Source: Bolinopsis microptera (lineage: Eukaryota > Ctenophora > Tentaculata > Lobata > Bolinopsidae). From it: DNA of 64,000 nt. The notes beneath the pieces are model-generated. The model saw only the letters and a program-made list of their open reading frames with translations. It had not been told where the DNA came from and did no database searches. Made by a program: the position numbers and the translations under genes. The DNA is taken from contig NC_087077.1 in NCBI RefSeq assembly GCF_026151205.1, positions 7,307,983 to 7,371,982 of the forward strand. The letters run 5' to 3'. Below are positions 31,672 to 43,790 of the stretch, in pieces (the stretch's first letter is position 1; every line of letters starts with the position of its first letter).

Positions 31672-32580
31672 TTCAGATCTCACCTTCCCGACATCCTGGC
31701 TTCCTACGGCTTTCCTAAAAAATTGATAAAAGCCATTATGTCACTCTACATCAACACTAAGGCTAAAATCATGACCCCTGAAGGTATAACCTTAGAATTC
31801 ATTACCAACCTCGGAATTCTCCAGGGCGATGTTCTTGCGCCTCTCATTTTTATCATCGTCCTGGATTTCATACTTATAGACTGGCAATAGGGCCACGTGA
31901 TGGGTTTAAAGTTGGCAGTAACTACATTGCTGATTTGGACTTCGCCGATGACCTAGCAACAATTACTGACAGCTCCAGCGAAAATGGCCGCAGCCCTGAC
32001 ATAGCAGCCCGTTATGGTCTCCTTATTAACATCGAAAAGACCAAATACATGTCCTACAACATCCTGCGACCTGTCAACTCAGACATATTAGATTTCCACA
32101 CTTGAAATCTAATATGTCTAGGAAGATCAAGACTAAGATTTTTCGAACTGCAGTAGAACCTGTTCTGCTGTATGGCGCCGAAACCTGGACTCTTAAAAAG
32201 GCTGATATTAGAGCACTAGACGGTGTTTATACTAGAATGCTACAAAGGGTCTTTGGTATCTCATGGAAATCACATACACCTAACTCCGTTCTTTACGGAA
32301 AGATTCCATCGGTGACAGATACTATAAAGACACGAAGACTTCGTTTTGCAGGACATGTCTACTGTCTACTGCAGGACCAACCTGCTCAACAACTCCTTTT
32401 TTGGCAACCATCCTATGGCCAGCGTTATCGAGGACAACCACATAAGACCTTCTTGGACGTTCTACTTGAAGACACTGGAATGGAACCTGACCAGCTGCGT
32501 TTGCTCATGTGTGATAGAGATAAATGGAGAAGAAAACAACAATTTTTTAAGAAAACAACAATTTTATTTAGTATCAATTA
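31672..32580 (+). pseudogene. Non-LTR retrotransposon A, C-terminal reverse transcriptase part
   Basis: Continues the fragment of 27599-27985. The conserved blocks are FRSHLPDILASYGFPKKLIK, then GILQGDVLAPLIFIIVLDF, then (after a frameshift near 31885) ADLDFADDLATITDSS with the catalytic DD, then a stop at 32103. From 32102 the thumb and C-terminal part is open to 32581 (AVEPVLLYGAETWTLKKA ... RRLRFAGHV), a motif order common in endonuclease-type non-LTR elements. At least one frameshift, one stop and the 3.7 kb split make it dead. The final residues overlap the 3' tail of retrotransposon B on the other strand. Confidence 0.85.
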
Positions 32581-34620
32581 AAGCAGACAAAAATATATTT
32601 CATATATATATAACTAGCACGAACTTTAGATCAGATATCTTAGGGGACTTGGAGTAGCAAGAGATTGACTAAAAGGTATATAACTTTTACAAAGATACGT
32701 CGAGAAGAATCCAGGGTGATACAGGATCGGAGAGTGCAGACCAAAAGTTTACGCACCCACCTTTGCCTCCTGAGTTCTTGGTTGGGTAGAAATTTATGCA
32801 AACTTAGTCGTTTATACTCCAAGTCCCTTTCTTAAAAGAAGTAGTATTAACTATGTCTAGAGTTAGCTTCGTTCAATAATAACAATATCAATATAATCAA
32901 TATCAATACCAGATAAACCTACCGAATAAATTATTAAATATCAATTAATTCATTCCGATAAAAAATTTTATAAATTTAGATATTTAACTTATCTAAAAAC
33001 ATTACAACAAATGTTTAAAAAGCGCCCAAAATCGATTTGAAAGATTTTCTGTCTATAGTACAATCATGATAGTAATAGTAAGTGTGTGCCGCTGCAATTA
33101 GATTTGATTACTGCAATTTAAAATTGTTTGGAGTCCAAGTATCTTTTAAGTCAGCTGCCTGTGCTTGTATTAATAGTGCTTTGGTTCTCAGTTTTATCAA
33201 ACTAATGGACGTTTCTAAGCAATTGCTTGAAGTTAAAATTTTTTTATGAACAGCGTTCCAAAGCTTGGCTGCATTAAACAAAAAGGTATTTGATTTATTT
33301 AGGAGAATAACCATTAGACTCGTTGCACGGTTTGAAATGTTGATAGCCTCATAAAGGGAGTATGGGCAGTGGTACTTGATAATCTTAGAGAATTCTAAAA
33401 TACAGTGATATTTGTACAAGTTTTGAGCTGTAAGAATTTTTAATTTATTAAAAATGGGTTTTGTATGCTCCTTTTCAAAGTGTTTATGGTCTAGTTTTTG
33501 CATACCGTATGGTCTAGTACGTGCACATGTTGATTGTTTATCTAAATATGAGTCAAGGTCGCCAAAAAGGATCCTTATACAGTGCTTCTGTGTGATGAAA
33601 AGACTATCATTGGACCGTTCTTTGAGGACAACACCCCAAACACTTATACCATAACTGAGATGTGATTCAAAAAGAGCATTATATATTTTCAAATATAGTT
33701 CAGAAGGTATCGAGTGCCGAATTCTGCAGATTGCACCAGTCATAGATCGCAGTTTTTTACGGATGTAGTGCATGTGGGCAATCCAGTTTAGCTTACTATC
33801 TATAACAACACCTAAGAATTTGGTATCCTTGACTTTAGTAATAACCTTACCATTGATGAATATTGATCTAGATTCATCTAGCAGGATAGCAAATGGTCTG
33901 GTCCGTGCACAGGTGTCATCATATTCAGAGGCAGGTTTAAAATGTATGTAGCAGCATTTGGACATGTTGATATGAAGTAGATTACATTTCATGTAAATCG
34001 AGACATGTTTAAGTACTAAGTTGGCTTTTTTGTATGTTGCTTCTCTAGATGGTCCTGATATGAAGATATTAGTGTCATCAGCATAAAGTACAAATTTCAC
34101 CTCACTGTCTGAAAAGCAGTTTACTATGTCGTTCATATACAATAGGAAGAGTAACGGCCCTAGAATTGACCCTTGTGGTACTCCAAATTTCACGTCCATT
34201 GTTTCTGATGGTACATCGTTATACATAACATACTGCTTTCTGTTAGTCAAATAGCTTTTTAGTAAGGTAAGTGCTGTGCCCCTAATACCGTAGGAATTTA
34301 ATTTGCATAAAAGAATATCGTGATCAAGGGTGTCGAAGGCTTTGCTCAAGTCAATGAATATCCCTAGGACATGTTTATTGCTTGCCAGAGACTTAGTAAC
34401 GGAGTCTATAGATTTGTGTAGAGCATGGGTGGTAGAATGGCCTTTTCTAAATCCAAACTGTGAGTCTGTTAGTACACCTTTAGATGTGAAGAAATTATAG
34501 AGGCGTTTATAAATGACCTTCTCGAAGATCTTTCCAAATAAAGGTAATATTGATACAGGCCGAGAAGTGTTGACACGAAACTCGTTCCAGATTTCATCTG
34601 GATCGACTTAGGCAGGTAGG
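32527..34620 (-). pseudogene. Non-LTR retrotransposon B, long 3' copy
   Basis: The minus strand keeps an open frame of 413 codons from 34349 to 33108, which is itself the continuation of an open stretch back to about 34600 (RPVSILPLFGKIFEKVIY, then GFRKGHSTTHALHKSID). Reverse transcriptase blocks in order: SKAFDTLDHDILLCKL, GVPQGSILGPLLFLLYMND, FVLYADDTNIF (catalytic YADD), KFLGVVIDSKLNW. A C-terminal region follows with the CARTRP motif twice. The type resembles CR1/jockey-like elements. The copy is 5' truncated; endonuclease and first ORF are missing. The 3' UTR runs to about 32527 and ends in tandem AAATTGTTGTTTTCTTA units. The polymerase core looks intact but cannot be autonomous without the 5' part. 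Confidence 0.85.
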
Positions 34621-35730
34621 CATCGTAACCATCTACATAAATTTGTGTTGTATGTTTAATAAGTGTATTATTGTGGATTCTGGCGGGGAGGTGAAGTAAT
34701 CAATCCATGCAATTATTCCACATATGGGATGATTACCTCCCACCAAAATCAACATCTGTATACCACGTCATAATCCGTTTAGTACATTGTTTATTTTACA
34801 ATTATAAACTAATTGATGTTTTAACAATTTAAGCAATCAACAATTTATGATGACATTGACTAGTTGTGGAACACAACAAGAATATTGAGAATAATCTTGT
34901 GCGAGGGTAGGGACCGGACCCAGATGTCGTTTCTAACCCAAATAAACTTTAAGGAGGCTTCTCATCAGTAGCCGCACCTATTACCATCCAATCCTTCTAG
35001 AGTTTATCACAAGTAGCACCCACCTTGAAGATCTTTGACACCCAGACACACCCCATTGGCGAACAAACTTTGGATATAATCTTACATGCTCCCGAGCGAA
35101 GGAAACCCTGGTTTATGGTCTTTCTCATCGTCACCAGCACTTTCACTAGAGTCAACACCGCTTTCACTGTAGTCATCAGCCCAATCACTGAAGTGTACAG
35201 AAGTACAGTTGTGGAACACAACAAGTACAAGAAAATTGAGAATAATCTTAAGGGTAGGGACCCAGATATTGTTTCTAACCGAAATAAACTTTAATGAGGC
35301 TTTTCATCAGTAGCCGCACCTCCTTACTCGGTTTCTAAACTGGAATTCTATGGGCTTCCAGACGGCCAGACCGAGTATTACCATCCCATCCTTCTAGTGT
35401 GTACAAATATTGAAGAATTTGTACACTTAACGACAAATATAAATTTAATTTGACCACCCATGATCCCCTCTACATGACAGTCTACACTCTACAAGCATTT
35501 GTTTCCAGGATCATATCCAATGAAAAATTGTAGCGCAATGCGTTACTGTGCCGCGCCGCGCAGTCAATTATGCTTCTCGCAACGGCGCTAGATCGGCAAA
35601 ATGCGCTACTGTGCCTCGCCGAGCTCGTAAAATTGAAAATATTTACCGTCGGCGAGTCCAACTCGGCGCGCGTCCGATCCTGGTTCATAGTTGATGGTTC
35701 AAGCATCGCACGACAACTAATTTCACTTAT
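34621..35730. repeat. Intergenic DNA with a 140-190 bp direct repeat
   Basis: 34863-35007 and 35211-35400 share a block starting TTGTGGAACACAACAAG and running through AATAAACTTTAA and CATCAGTAGCCGCACC. On the minus strand between them an acidic reading frame (DDYSESGVDSSESAGDDEKD, ending near 35086) looks coding-like but is short and unassigned. 35553-35690 is a CpG-rich hairpin-prone segment related to part of the 21774-21994 MITE. Confidence 0.5.
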
Positions 35731-35843
35731 ATTACTGAATATTACTGAATATTACTGAATATTACTGAATATTACTGAATATTACTGAATATTACTGAAT
35801 ATTACTGAATTTTACTGAATATTACTGAATATTACTGAATATT
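35731..35843. repeat. ATTACTGAAT satellite, array 1
   Basis: Eleven 10 bp units, one with a T substitution, directly preceding the three-armed hairpin module. Confidence 0.95.
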
Positions 35844-35851
35844 ATACATTT

Positions 35852-36016
35852 ATCACATGCCTTCTCATGCGATATCAAAACTTTCGCCCACGAGGCTTGC
35901 CGAGTTAGCGAAAGTTTCAATATTTCCCGAGGCTTGCCGAGGGTTATATCGACATTTTCAATCACGAGGCTTGCCGAGTTTTGAAAATGTTGATATCGCA
36001 TGAGAAGGCATGTGAT
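35852..36016. repeat. Three-armed hairpin module, copy 1
   Basis: A perfect 25 bp outer stem (35852-35876 with 35992-36016) encloses three successive stem-loops. All three carry the same apex GAGGCTTGCCGAG (near 35893, 35929 and 35965). Arm stems: ACTTTCGC/GCGAAAGT; TCAATAT..CCC/GGG..ATATCGA (one mismatch here, perfect in copy 2); CATTTTCAA/TTGAAAATG. The predicted fold is a cloverleaf. Confidence 0.85.
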
Positions 36017-36023
36017 TAATGTT

Positions 36024-38200
36024 TTATCACACTTTCTTTGGAGCCAAATTTGGCCGGGAAAGCAGAATTTGATCAAACGTTAGTTATAAATCTCACCAAA
36101 GCAAAACTAGACATGTTGAACTTATTTATGTTCATAATGTCCAAGCTATATATAGCTCTCGATAAGTTAGTATTTCAGATATCGAAGATACAATACGTAA
36201 AATTAGGATCTCACGTTCCCACATTTATGACACAGTGAATGCTGTATGCCGCGCCCAATTTGCTTTTTATTGATACGTATAAGTGCATCGAATATCAATA
36301 TATTCACGCCTATGGGTCTTGTACTTATTGCATTCTAGAATATTCCACCACGAGCGCGTATTTTAATCATAAATTATTTCCTGCATATCAATCGATGTGA
36401 GGTGATTCTTATACTTTATTTCTATTAGATATATTTTGAGTCATTAAAACTGAAGATGTATAATGTATAGAACATCTGTTTTAGTGTTGATTACATCCTA
36501 GTCCTTATCATGTAATACTAATCTGCGATAAGGTGATAGTATTTCCTGGTTGTTATATTTGAATTGGGCTGTGGCGCCATGATTGTCTATTCATAAGTCC
36601 AAATTTTCAACTGTTCATGTTGTACTTGTACTACACGCCCTAATTCATATATCAACAATATTATCGCCCGTCTTGATTGTCTGTTATTTCAGAATGATTT
36701 ATCACTGGAACTTGTAATCATTGACTTTTATTGAATTTTATCGAGTATTATAATAGTCTGCTTATATTCATCTTGCCATTATTTGCTTCACTAGAAATTA
36801 TCAGAACAGCCGTAATATAATGTATCTCTTCAATACAACTCTAGATTGTTTTAATATCAGACATCCGTACTCTTTAGTATTGTTTATGAAAGTAACTCTT
36901 GACTTAATAGCCCGATAATCGGCCTGGTAATACCATTTTAGAACGCACTTCACCAGCCTTTTATAACCACCCTGGTCATTGCCAGGCAGTTCACCCGTAC
37001 TGTTAGCAATATTGAATTGGTCTAAAGAATGGCAGCATATCAATCATCGGACCTAAATTTGCCCCAGCGACCAGACCAATTTATAACCGGATTATAGCGG
37101 ATTAAGTTACGCCATTCGTCCCTTGATATCTTTATATACATAATAAATTTTATAGAATGTTTTTATTGCACTAACTAAACTTCAGTTAAAACTGGTGCAG
37201 GGATAGAATTTTCGCTCTTTATTGTACAGAATTTATAAGTCTCTTTATATATCAGCCACGAATTCCGCAAGCCATTCTAGGGGAAGCCGGTTTGGAAAAG
37301 CCTAGTATAATTTCTGCACAATTTCTATATGGAATATGGCTCACAGAAGGGATCAGAGGGGGTTAAAAGTGAGGTCTGAAATGGCTGAAATGTGGCTAAA
37401 TTAATATGCGAATGATCCCATATCGTAATGTATCACAATTTATTACGTTATGATTTGCTGACCAGCCCTTTATCAATTCTTGACAATAATTTTCTTTCAA
37501 ATATAACTACTTGACACCAAGATTATTGTTTTGTGTGTTTTTTTCCTTCGAATAGATCAAACATCGTTTCTGTGTTTACTACTTTTGAGGGTGACTGTAG
37601 TTTGTTATGATACTTCCTTTTTAATTTCAAGTAAGCGATTAAGGAAATTAATGAGCCTGATTGATTGTATCGCTGACAAGTACCAAAACTTTGTGCAACT
37701 TTCAAGTCTGCTTGTAAACTTTGATCTCGTTTTCAGTAACCTTAAGTCGCTTGAAACTCGTACAGACCAGGGAGTTTTTACTTTGTTTCATCATCCGAAG
37801 CCTAATTAGGTTTTGAACTATGAAGTGCAGTAAAAAAGCAACAGCTTGAAAAAGTTTTACAACAAAAAATTGTATTTTGCTTAACACATCTCAAACGCAA
37901 GGAAATGTTTTTAAAACAAGGTATAAATATATATTTTTCCTAAATCTGGAAAGTTTATCTGGTCATTGCATTTACGGTCACAGACTACTTCAGGTTGTTG
38001 ATTTAAATCTTTATTTAAATCAGTACCTCACAGTAGTAGAACAGTTGTTGAGAGTGGGCTCCTTGTTCCTATGGGAATATCGGACTCTCTCTGAGCAAGT
38101 GATTGATATTTCATGCCCCCGGGTGAGAGCCAGTGCTCCCCATCGGGGCATGTAATATCAATTCTGCTTTCCTGCCAAATTTGGCTCGAAAGTGTGATAA
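36024..38200. mobile_element. 2.2 kb TIR element, copy 1
   Basis: The left end reads TTATCACACTTTC, then GAGCCAAATTTGGC, then GGGAAAGCAGAATT; the right end carries the complement in reverse order and stops at 38200. The left end has an extra TTTG. Internal sequence is AT-rich with short frames lacking family resemblance (for example 37531-37809), so it is non-autonomous. The right subterminal part contains a hairpin around GCCAGTGCTCCCCATCGGGG. Confidence 0.75.
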
Positions 38201-38622
38201 TACTGAATATTACTGAATATTACTGAATATTACTGAATATTACTGAATATTACTGAATATTACTGAATATTACTGAATATTACTGAATATTACTGAATAT
38301 TACTGAATATTACTGAATATTACTGAATATTACTGAATATTACTGAATATTACTGAATATTACTGAATATTACTGAATATTACTGAATATTACTGAATAT
38401 TACTGAATATTACTGAATATTACTGAATATTACTGAATATTACTGAATATTACTGAATATTACTGAATATTACTGAATATTACTGAATATTACTGAATAT
38501 TACTGAATATTACTGAATATTACTGAATATTACTGAATATTACTGAATATTACTGAATATTACTGAATATTACTGAATATTACTGAATATTACTGAATAT
38601 TACTGAATATTACTGAATATTA
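38201..38622. repeat. ATTACTGAAT satellite, array 2
   Basis: About 42 perfect 10 bp units between the right end of TIR element copy 1 and the second hairpin module. Confidence 0.97.
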
Positions 38623-38629
38623 TACATTT

Positions 38630-38794
38630 ATCACATGCCTTCTCATGCGATATCAAAACTTTCGCCCACGAGGCTTGCCGAGTTAGCGAAAGTTTCGATA
38701 TTTCCCGAGGCTTGCCGAGGGTTATATCGACATTTTCAATCACGAGGCTTGCCGAGTTTTGAAAATGTTGATATCGCATGAGAAGGCATGTGAT
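38630..38794. repeat. Three-armed hairpin module, copy 2
   Basis: Nearly identical to 35852-36016, with the same 25 bp outer stem and three GAGGCTTGCCGAG apices. The middle arm stem is TCGATAT against ATATCGA here, so its pairing is better than in copy 1. Confidence 0.85.
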
Positions 38795-38801
38795 TAATGT
38801 T

Positions 38802-41800
38802 TTATCACACTTTCTTTGGAGCCAAATTTGGCCGGGAAAGCAGAATTTGATCAAACGTTAGTTATTATGTATGTATATGTATATGTATAGTTCTCGATGA
38901 GTTAGTATTTCAGATATCGAAGATACAATACGTACAATTAGGATCTCACGTGCTCACATGTTTATGACACAGTGAATGCTGTATGCCGCGCTGAATTTGC
39001 TTTGTACTGCTACCTAGTGCATGCAATATTAATGTGTTTTCCGCCTATGGGTCTTGTACTTATGAGTCTAGAATATTCCGCGGCGAGCGCATTTGATACG
39101 TAATTTCATCCTGCAAATCAATTGATGTGAGGTGATTCTAATACTTTATTTCTATTAGATACTTTTAGAGTCATTAAAACTGTAGATGCAGTATAATGTA
39201 TAGAACATCCGTTTAAGTGTTGATTATACATCACAGTCCTTATCGTATAATCTGTATCTGCGATAAGGTGAAAGAATTTCCTGGTTGTTAAATTTGAATA
39301 AAGCTGTGGCGCCATGATTGTCTATTTATCAGTCCACATTATACACTGCACACCCTAATTTACACCAACAATATTATCGTCCGTCTTGATTCTTGATTGT
39401 CTGTTATTTCAGAATGATTTAATCAATGCAACTTGTGATCGTTGACTTAAAATTTTATCAAGTATTCTGCTTAGTTCTTAGTCAGTATACATCTTTACTT
39501 GCCATTATTTGCCATTATTTGGAGCCAAACTTGGCCTGGAAAGCAGAATTTGATCAAACGTTAGTTATAAATCTCACCAAAGCAAAACTAGACATGTCGA
39601 ACTTATTTATGTTTATAATGTCCAAGCTATATATAGCTCTCGATAAGTTAGTATTTCAGATATTGAAGATACAATACGTGAAATTAGAATCTCGCGTTTC
39701 ACATTTATGACACAGTGAATGCTGTGTGCCGCGCTGAATTTGCTTTGTACTGCTACCTAGTGCATGCAATATTAATGTGTTTTCCGCCTATGGGTCTTGT
39801 ACTTATGAGTCTAGAATATTCCGCGGCGAGCGCGTTTGATACGTAATTTCATCCTGCAAATCAATTGATGTGAGGTGATTCTAATACTTTATTTCTATTA
39901 GATATTTTTAGAGTCATTAAAACTATAGATGCAGTATTATGTATAGAACATCCGTTTAAGTGTTGATTATACATCACAGTTCTTATCGTATAATCTGTAT
40001 CTACGATGAGGTGAAAGAATTTCCTAGTTCTTGTATTTGAATAGAGCTGTGGGGTCATAATTAGTGTCTATTTATCAGTCCACATTATACACTACACTCC
40101 CTAATTTACATCAACAATATTATCGTCCGTCTTGATTCTTGATTGTCTGTTATTTCAGAATGATTTAATCAATGCAACTTGTAATCGTTGACTTAGAATT
40201 TTATCAAGTATTAACTGCTTAGTTCTTAGTCAGTATTCATCTTTACTTGCCATTATTTGCCATTATCTGCTTCGAGCTAGAAATTATCTGAACTGGAAAT
40301 TATCAGAACATTTGTAATATTCAAATGTATCTCTTCAACATTTTAGAACGCAGTACTCCATCAGCCTATAACCACCCTGGTCATGGCCAGGTAGTTCACC
40401 CGTACTGTTACCAATATTGAATTGGTCTAATGAATGGCAGCACATTAATCATCTGACCTGTTTGCGCCAGTGCCCAGACTAATTTATAACCAGATTAGCT
40501 GATTAAGTCACGTCATTCGTCCCTTGGTATATTTATATAAATAATATATTTTATAGGATGTTTTTATTGCACTTATTTGCACTAACTAAAATTCAGTTAA
40601 AACTAGTCCTGGGATAGAATTTCCGCTCTTTACTGTACAGAATCTACATATAAGTCTCTTTATCAGTCTGTTTATAGATCAGCTACGAATTTCGCAAGCT
40701 GATCTAGGCGTAACCGGTTTGGAAAAGCCAAGTATAATTTCTGCACAATTTCTATATGGAATATGGCTCAAAGAAGGGATCAGAGGGGGTTAAAATTGAG
40801 GTCTGAAATGGCTGAAATCTGGCTTTGTTTTGTGTGTTTTCTTCGTTCGAATTAATCAAACATCGTCTAGTGTTTGCTATTTTTTGTGAGGGTGACTGTA
40901 GTTTGTTCTGACACTTCCTTTTTTATTTCAAGTAAGCGATTAAGGAAATTAATGAGCCTGATTGATTGTATCGCTGACAATTACCAAAACTTTGTGCAAC
41001 TTTCAAGTCTGCTTGTAAACTTTGATCTCGTTTTCAGTAACCTTAAGTCGCTTGGAACTCATACAAACCAGGAAGTTTTTACTTTGTTTCATCATCCGAA
41101 GCCTAATTAGGTTTTGAACTATGAAGTGCAGTAAAAAAACAACAGCTTGAAAAAGTTTTACAACAAAAAATTGTATTTTGCTTAACACATCTCAAACGCA
41201 AGGAAATGTTTTTAAAACAAGGTATAAATATATTTTTCCTGATTCTGGAAAGATTATCTGATCATTGCATTTACGGTCATAGACTACTTCAGGTTATTGA
41301 TTTAAATCTTAATTTAAATCAGTACCTCACAGTAGTAGAACAGTTGTTGAGAGTGAGTTCCTTGTTCCTATGGGAATATCGGACTCTCTCTGAGCAACTT
41401 ATTGATATTTCATGACCCAGGGTGAGAGCCAGTGCTCCCCATCGGGGCATGTAATATCAATTCTGTTCTCTGCCTTATTAGGCTAAGAAGTACAATAGAA
41501 AGTCAACATTGGGAGGAAGTTTTACAAGACAAGGAAAGTTTTTATTTCGCTTGACGCATCTGAAACGCAAGGAAATATTTTAAGTTTTAGTATAAGAATA
41601 CATTTTGCCAACATTAACAAATTCTCTCCGACCATTGCATTTAAGGTCGTAGACTACTTCAGGTTATTGATTTAAATCATTATTTAAATCAGTACCTTAC
41701 AGTAGTAGATCAGTTGCTGAGAGCGGGCTCCTCGTTTCTATGGAGCACTCTCTGAGCACCTTATTGATATTTCATGACCCAGGGTGAGAGCCAGTGCTCC

Positions 41801-42217
41801 CCATCGGGGCATGTAATATCAATTCTGTTCTCTGCCTTATTAGGCTAAGAAGTACAATAGAAAGTCAACATTGGGAGGAAGTTTTACAAGGAAAGTTTTT
41901 ATTTCGCTTGACGCATCTGAAACGCAAGGAAATATTTTAAGTTTTAGTATAAGAATACATTTTGCCAACATTAACAAATTCTCTCCGACCATTGCATTTA
42001 AGGTCGTAGACTACTTCAGGTTATTGATTTAAATCATTATTTAAATCAGTACCTTACAGTAGTAGATCAGTTGCTGAGAGCGGGCTCCTCGTTTCTATGG
42101 AGCACTCTCTGAGCAACTTATTGATATTTCATGCCCCAGGGTAAGAGCCAGTGCTCCCCATCAGGGCATGTAATATCAATTCTGCTTTCCTGCCAAATTT
42201 GGCTCGAAAGTGTGATA
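38802..42217. mobile_element. 3.4 kb TIR element, copy 2, with internal duplications
   Basis: The ends are the same as in copy 1. Relative to copy 1, a left-end block is repeated (38930-39530 again at 39660-40260, restarted at 39531 by GGAGCCAAACTTGGCCTGG). The right-end block with GGTGAGAGCCAGTGCTCCCC occurs three times (about 41420, 41780 and 42140; the last has GGTAAGAGCC). The internal open frames are equivalent to those of copy 1 and show no recognisable protein. Confidence 0.8.
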
Positions 42218-42522
42218 ATACTGAATATTACTGAATATTACTGAATATTACTGAATATTACTGAATATTACTGAATATTACTGAATATTACTGAATATTA
42301 CTGAATATTACTGAATATTACTGAATATTACTGAATATTACTGAATATTACTGAATATTACTGAATATTACTGAATATTACTGAATATTACTGAATATTA
42401 CTGAATATTACTGAATATTACTGAATATTACTGAATATTACTGAATATTACTGAATATTACTGAATATTACTGAATATTACTGAATATTACTGAATATTA
42501 CTGAATATTACTGAATATTACT
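42218..42522. repeat. ATTACTGAAT satellite, array 3
   Basis: About 30 perfect units. The last one is cut by the left end of the TTGTCATACG element. Confidence 0.95.
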
Positions 42523-42523
42523 T

Positions 42524-43617
42524 GTCATACGTTGTATGACCCGCCGCGCACGAGTGCGCGGCTCCCCCTGTATCGTAGAAAATCTACAGGGGTATTGAAG
42601 CGACAGTAATAGTAGAGGCTCTTACGGGCATTGTCTGCTCGATACGTTAGGGACCCCAAATACACCTTACTAGACGTATTTTTGACCGTAGAATCGATTA
42701 AGAGTGGTTTCAAGATGATTGGACTGATTGTTCTGGGGTAAAATCGCAAAAAACCGATTTTTGGGCCAAAAATAGGCCAAAAAACCATGTTTTTTGATAT
42801 TTTGAGCAAGTTAATTTTGTTGGCATGTCGGCAAAACTTGCATAAAGATAGCTAAAAGACAGCCGCACAAGATTGTATAAAAATAAAACAAATCCCTCTA
42901 TTTGTTCTGAGGTAAAAATCCAAAAAAGTGGTAAAAATTTTGACTTTTTTGCTTGAAGTTTGAATAATTTTTTGCAGTTGTATTAAATCAACCCAAAAAT
43001 AGTCACATCGTGTTTGCCTAAATTTTTCCTTTCCGAGAAGTACCCACTTCATATACTTTATCGAAGTTTGAATATTGTCACTCCGCAAGCGTTTTTGCCA
43101 AATTTTCGACGCGCACTACGCGCAAAAGCATTTAGTTGTTATCAATTGGCACCCGCGCGTTCATCATAAATTTCAAACAGCTATAACTCAGCGAGATTAT
43201 GTCCGTTCTAGCTCATATTTTCACACTAAATAGAAAATAATGTGATCTTATTGCTGACAAAATATGAATATAATTACTCTATTTGCCTTAGAGTAATAGA
43301 CTGTCAAAGTTTAAAACGCGCATTGGTATAGCACGTGACTAATAAGGCCAAATTTATACTTCTTAACATATTATCGATCCTTAGACATCATACTATTGTG
43401 TCCAATTAGCGGTTAGGTCTCTAAACTCGTTGCAGAAAACACGTCTTTTTGCCCGTAAGAGCCTCGTCTATAAGGGTCATTGACGGATGTTACTCGTCTA
43501 AATTTCTTCGAAGTAGCGCGCGCCGCTTTCTTGTCGAAATGTGGCAAGTGCTACGAAGTAGCGCGCGCCGGGCCAAATCATTAACAATGGTTAATGGGGG
43601 TCACCACTTGATACAAG
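42524..43617. mobile_element. TTGTCATACG-family MITE carrying a nested element
   Basis: The left end TTGTCATACGTTGTATGACC and the right end GGGGTCACCACTTGATACAAG correspond to the ends of the 221 bp copy at 21774-21994. It is much longer because an ~850 bp element is nested inside. Two copies of GAAGTAGCGCGCGCCG lie near its right end. A matching target duplication is not evident because the left flank is the satellite. Confidence 0.7.
42615..43465. mobile_element. ~850 bp nested element with GAGGCTCTTACGGGC TIRs
   Basis: GAGGCTCTTACGGGC at 42615-42629 is matched by its exact complement at 43451-43465. No coding sequence is recognised between. It splits the TTGTCATACG-family MITE. No clear target duplication was seen. 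Confidence 0.7.
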
Positions 43618-43692
43618 TAACATCGGTCAACATTTGATGATGATTATCTGTAAATGTTTCAATAACAAAGAAAGTCATAAGTTCGATTTTAT

Positions 43693-43782
43693 TTACCTAA
43701 GGACCCCGCACGCTTTAATGTTGATAAACAACATAGAATATAGATTAGGCGGAATGACAGGCTGAGCGCGGCCCATGAGTAA
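43693..43782. mobile_element. 90 bp mini-transposon with 8 bp target duplication
   Basis: It starts TTACCTAAGGACCCC and ends GGCCCATGAGTAA, the inverted equivalent of 16088-16161. GATTTTAT is duplicated at 43685-43692 and 43783-43790. Shared internal blocks are GATTAGGCGGAATGACAGGC and GCTTTAATGTT. Confidence 0.87.
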
Positions 43783-43790
43783 GATTTTAT

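Noticed and set aside
34675-34765. Small inverted repeat around GGCGGGGAGGTGA
   Set aside because: Short and imperfect, with no flanking duplication and no second copy in the window.
37531-37809. 92-codon frame conserved between the two TIR element copies (also 40874-41110)
   Set aside because: Conservation is explained by duplication of the whole element. The frame has no domain, and the copies differ at non-synonymous sites as freely as elsewhere.
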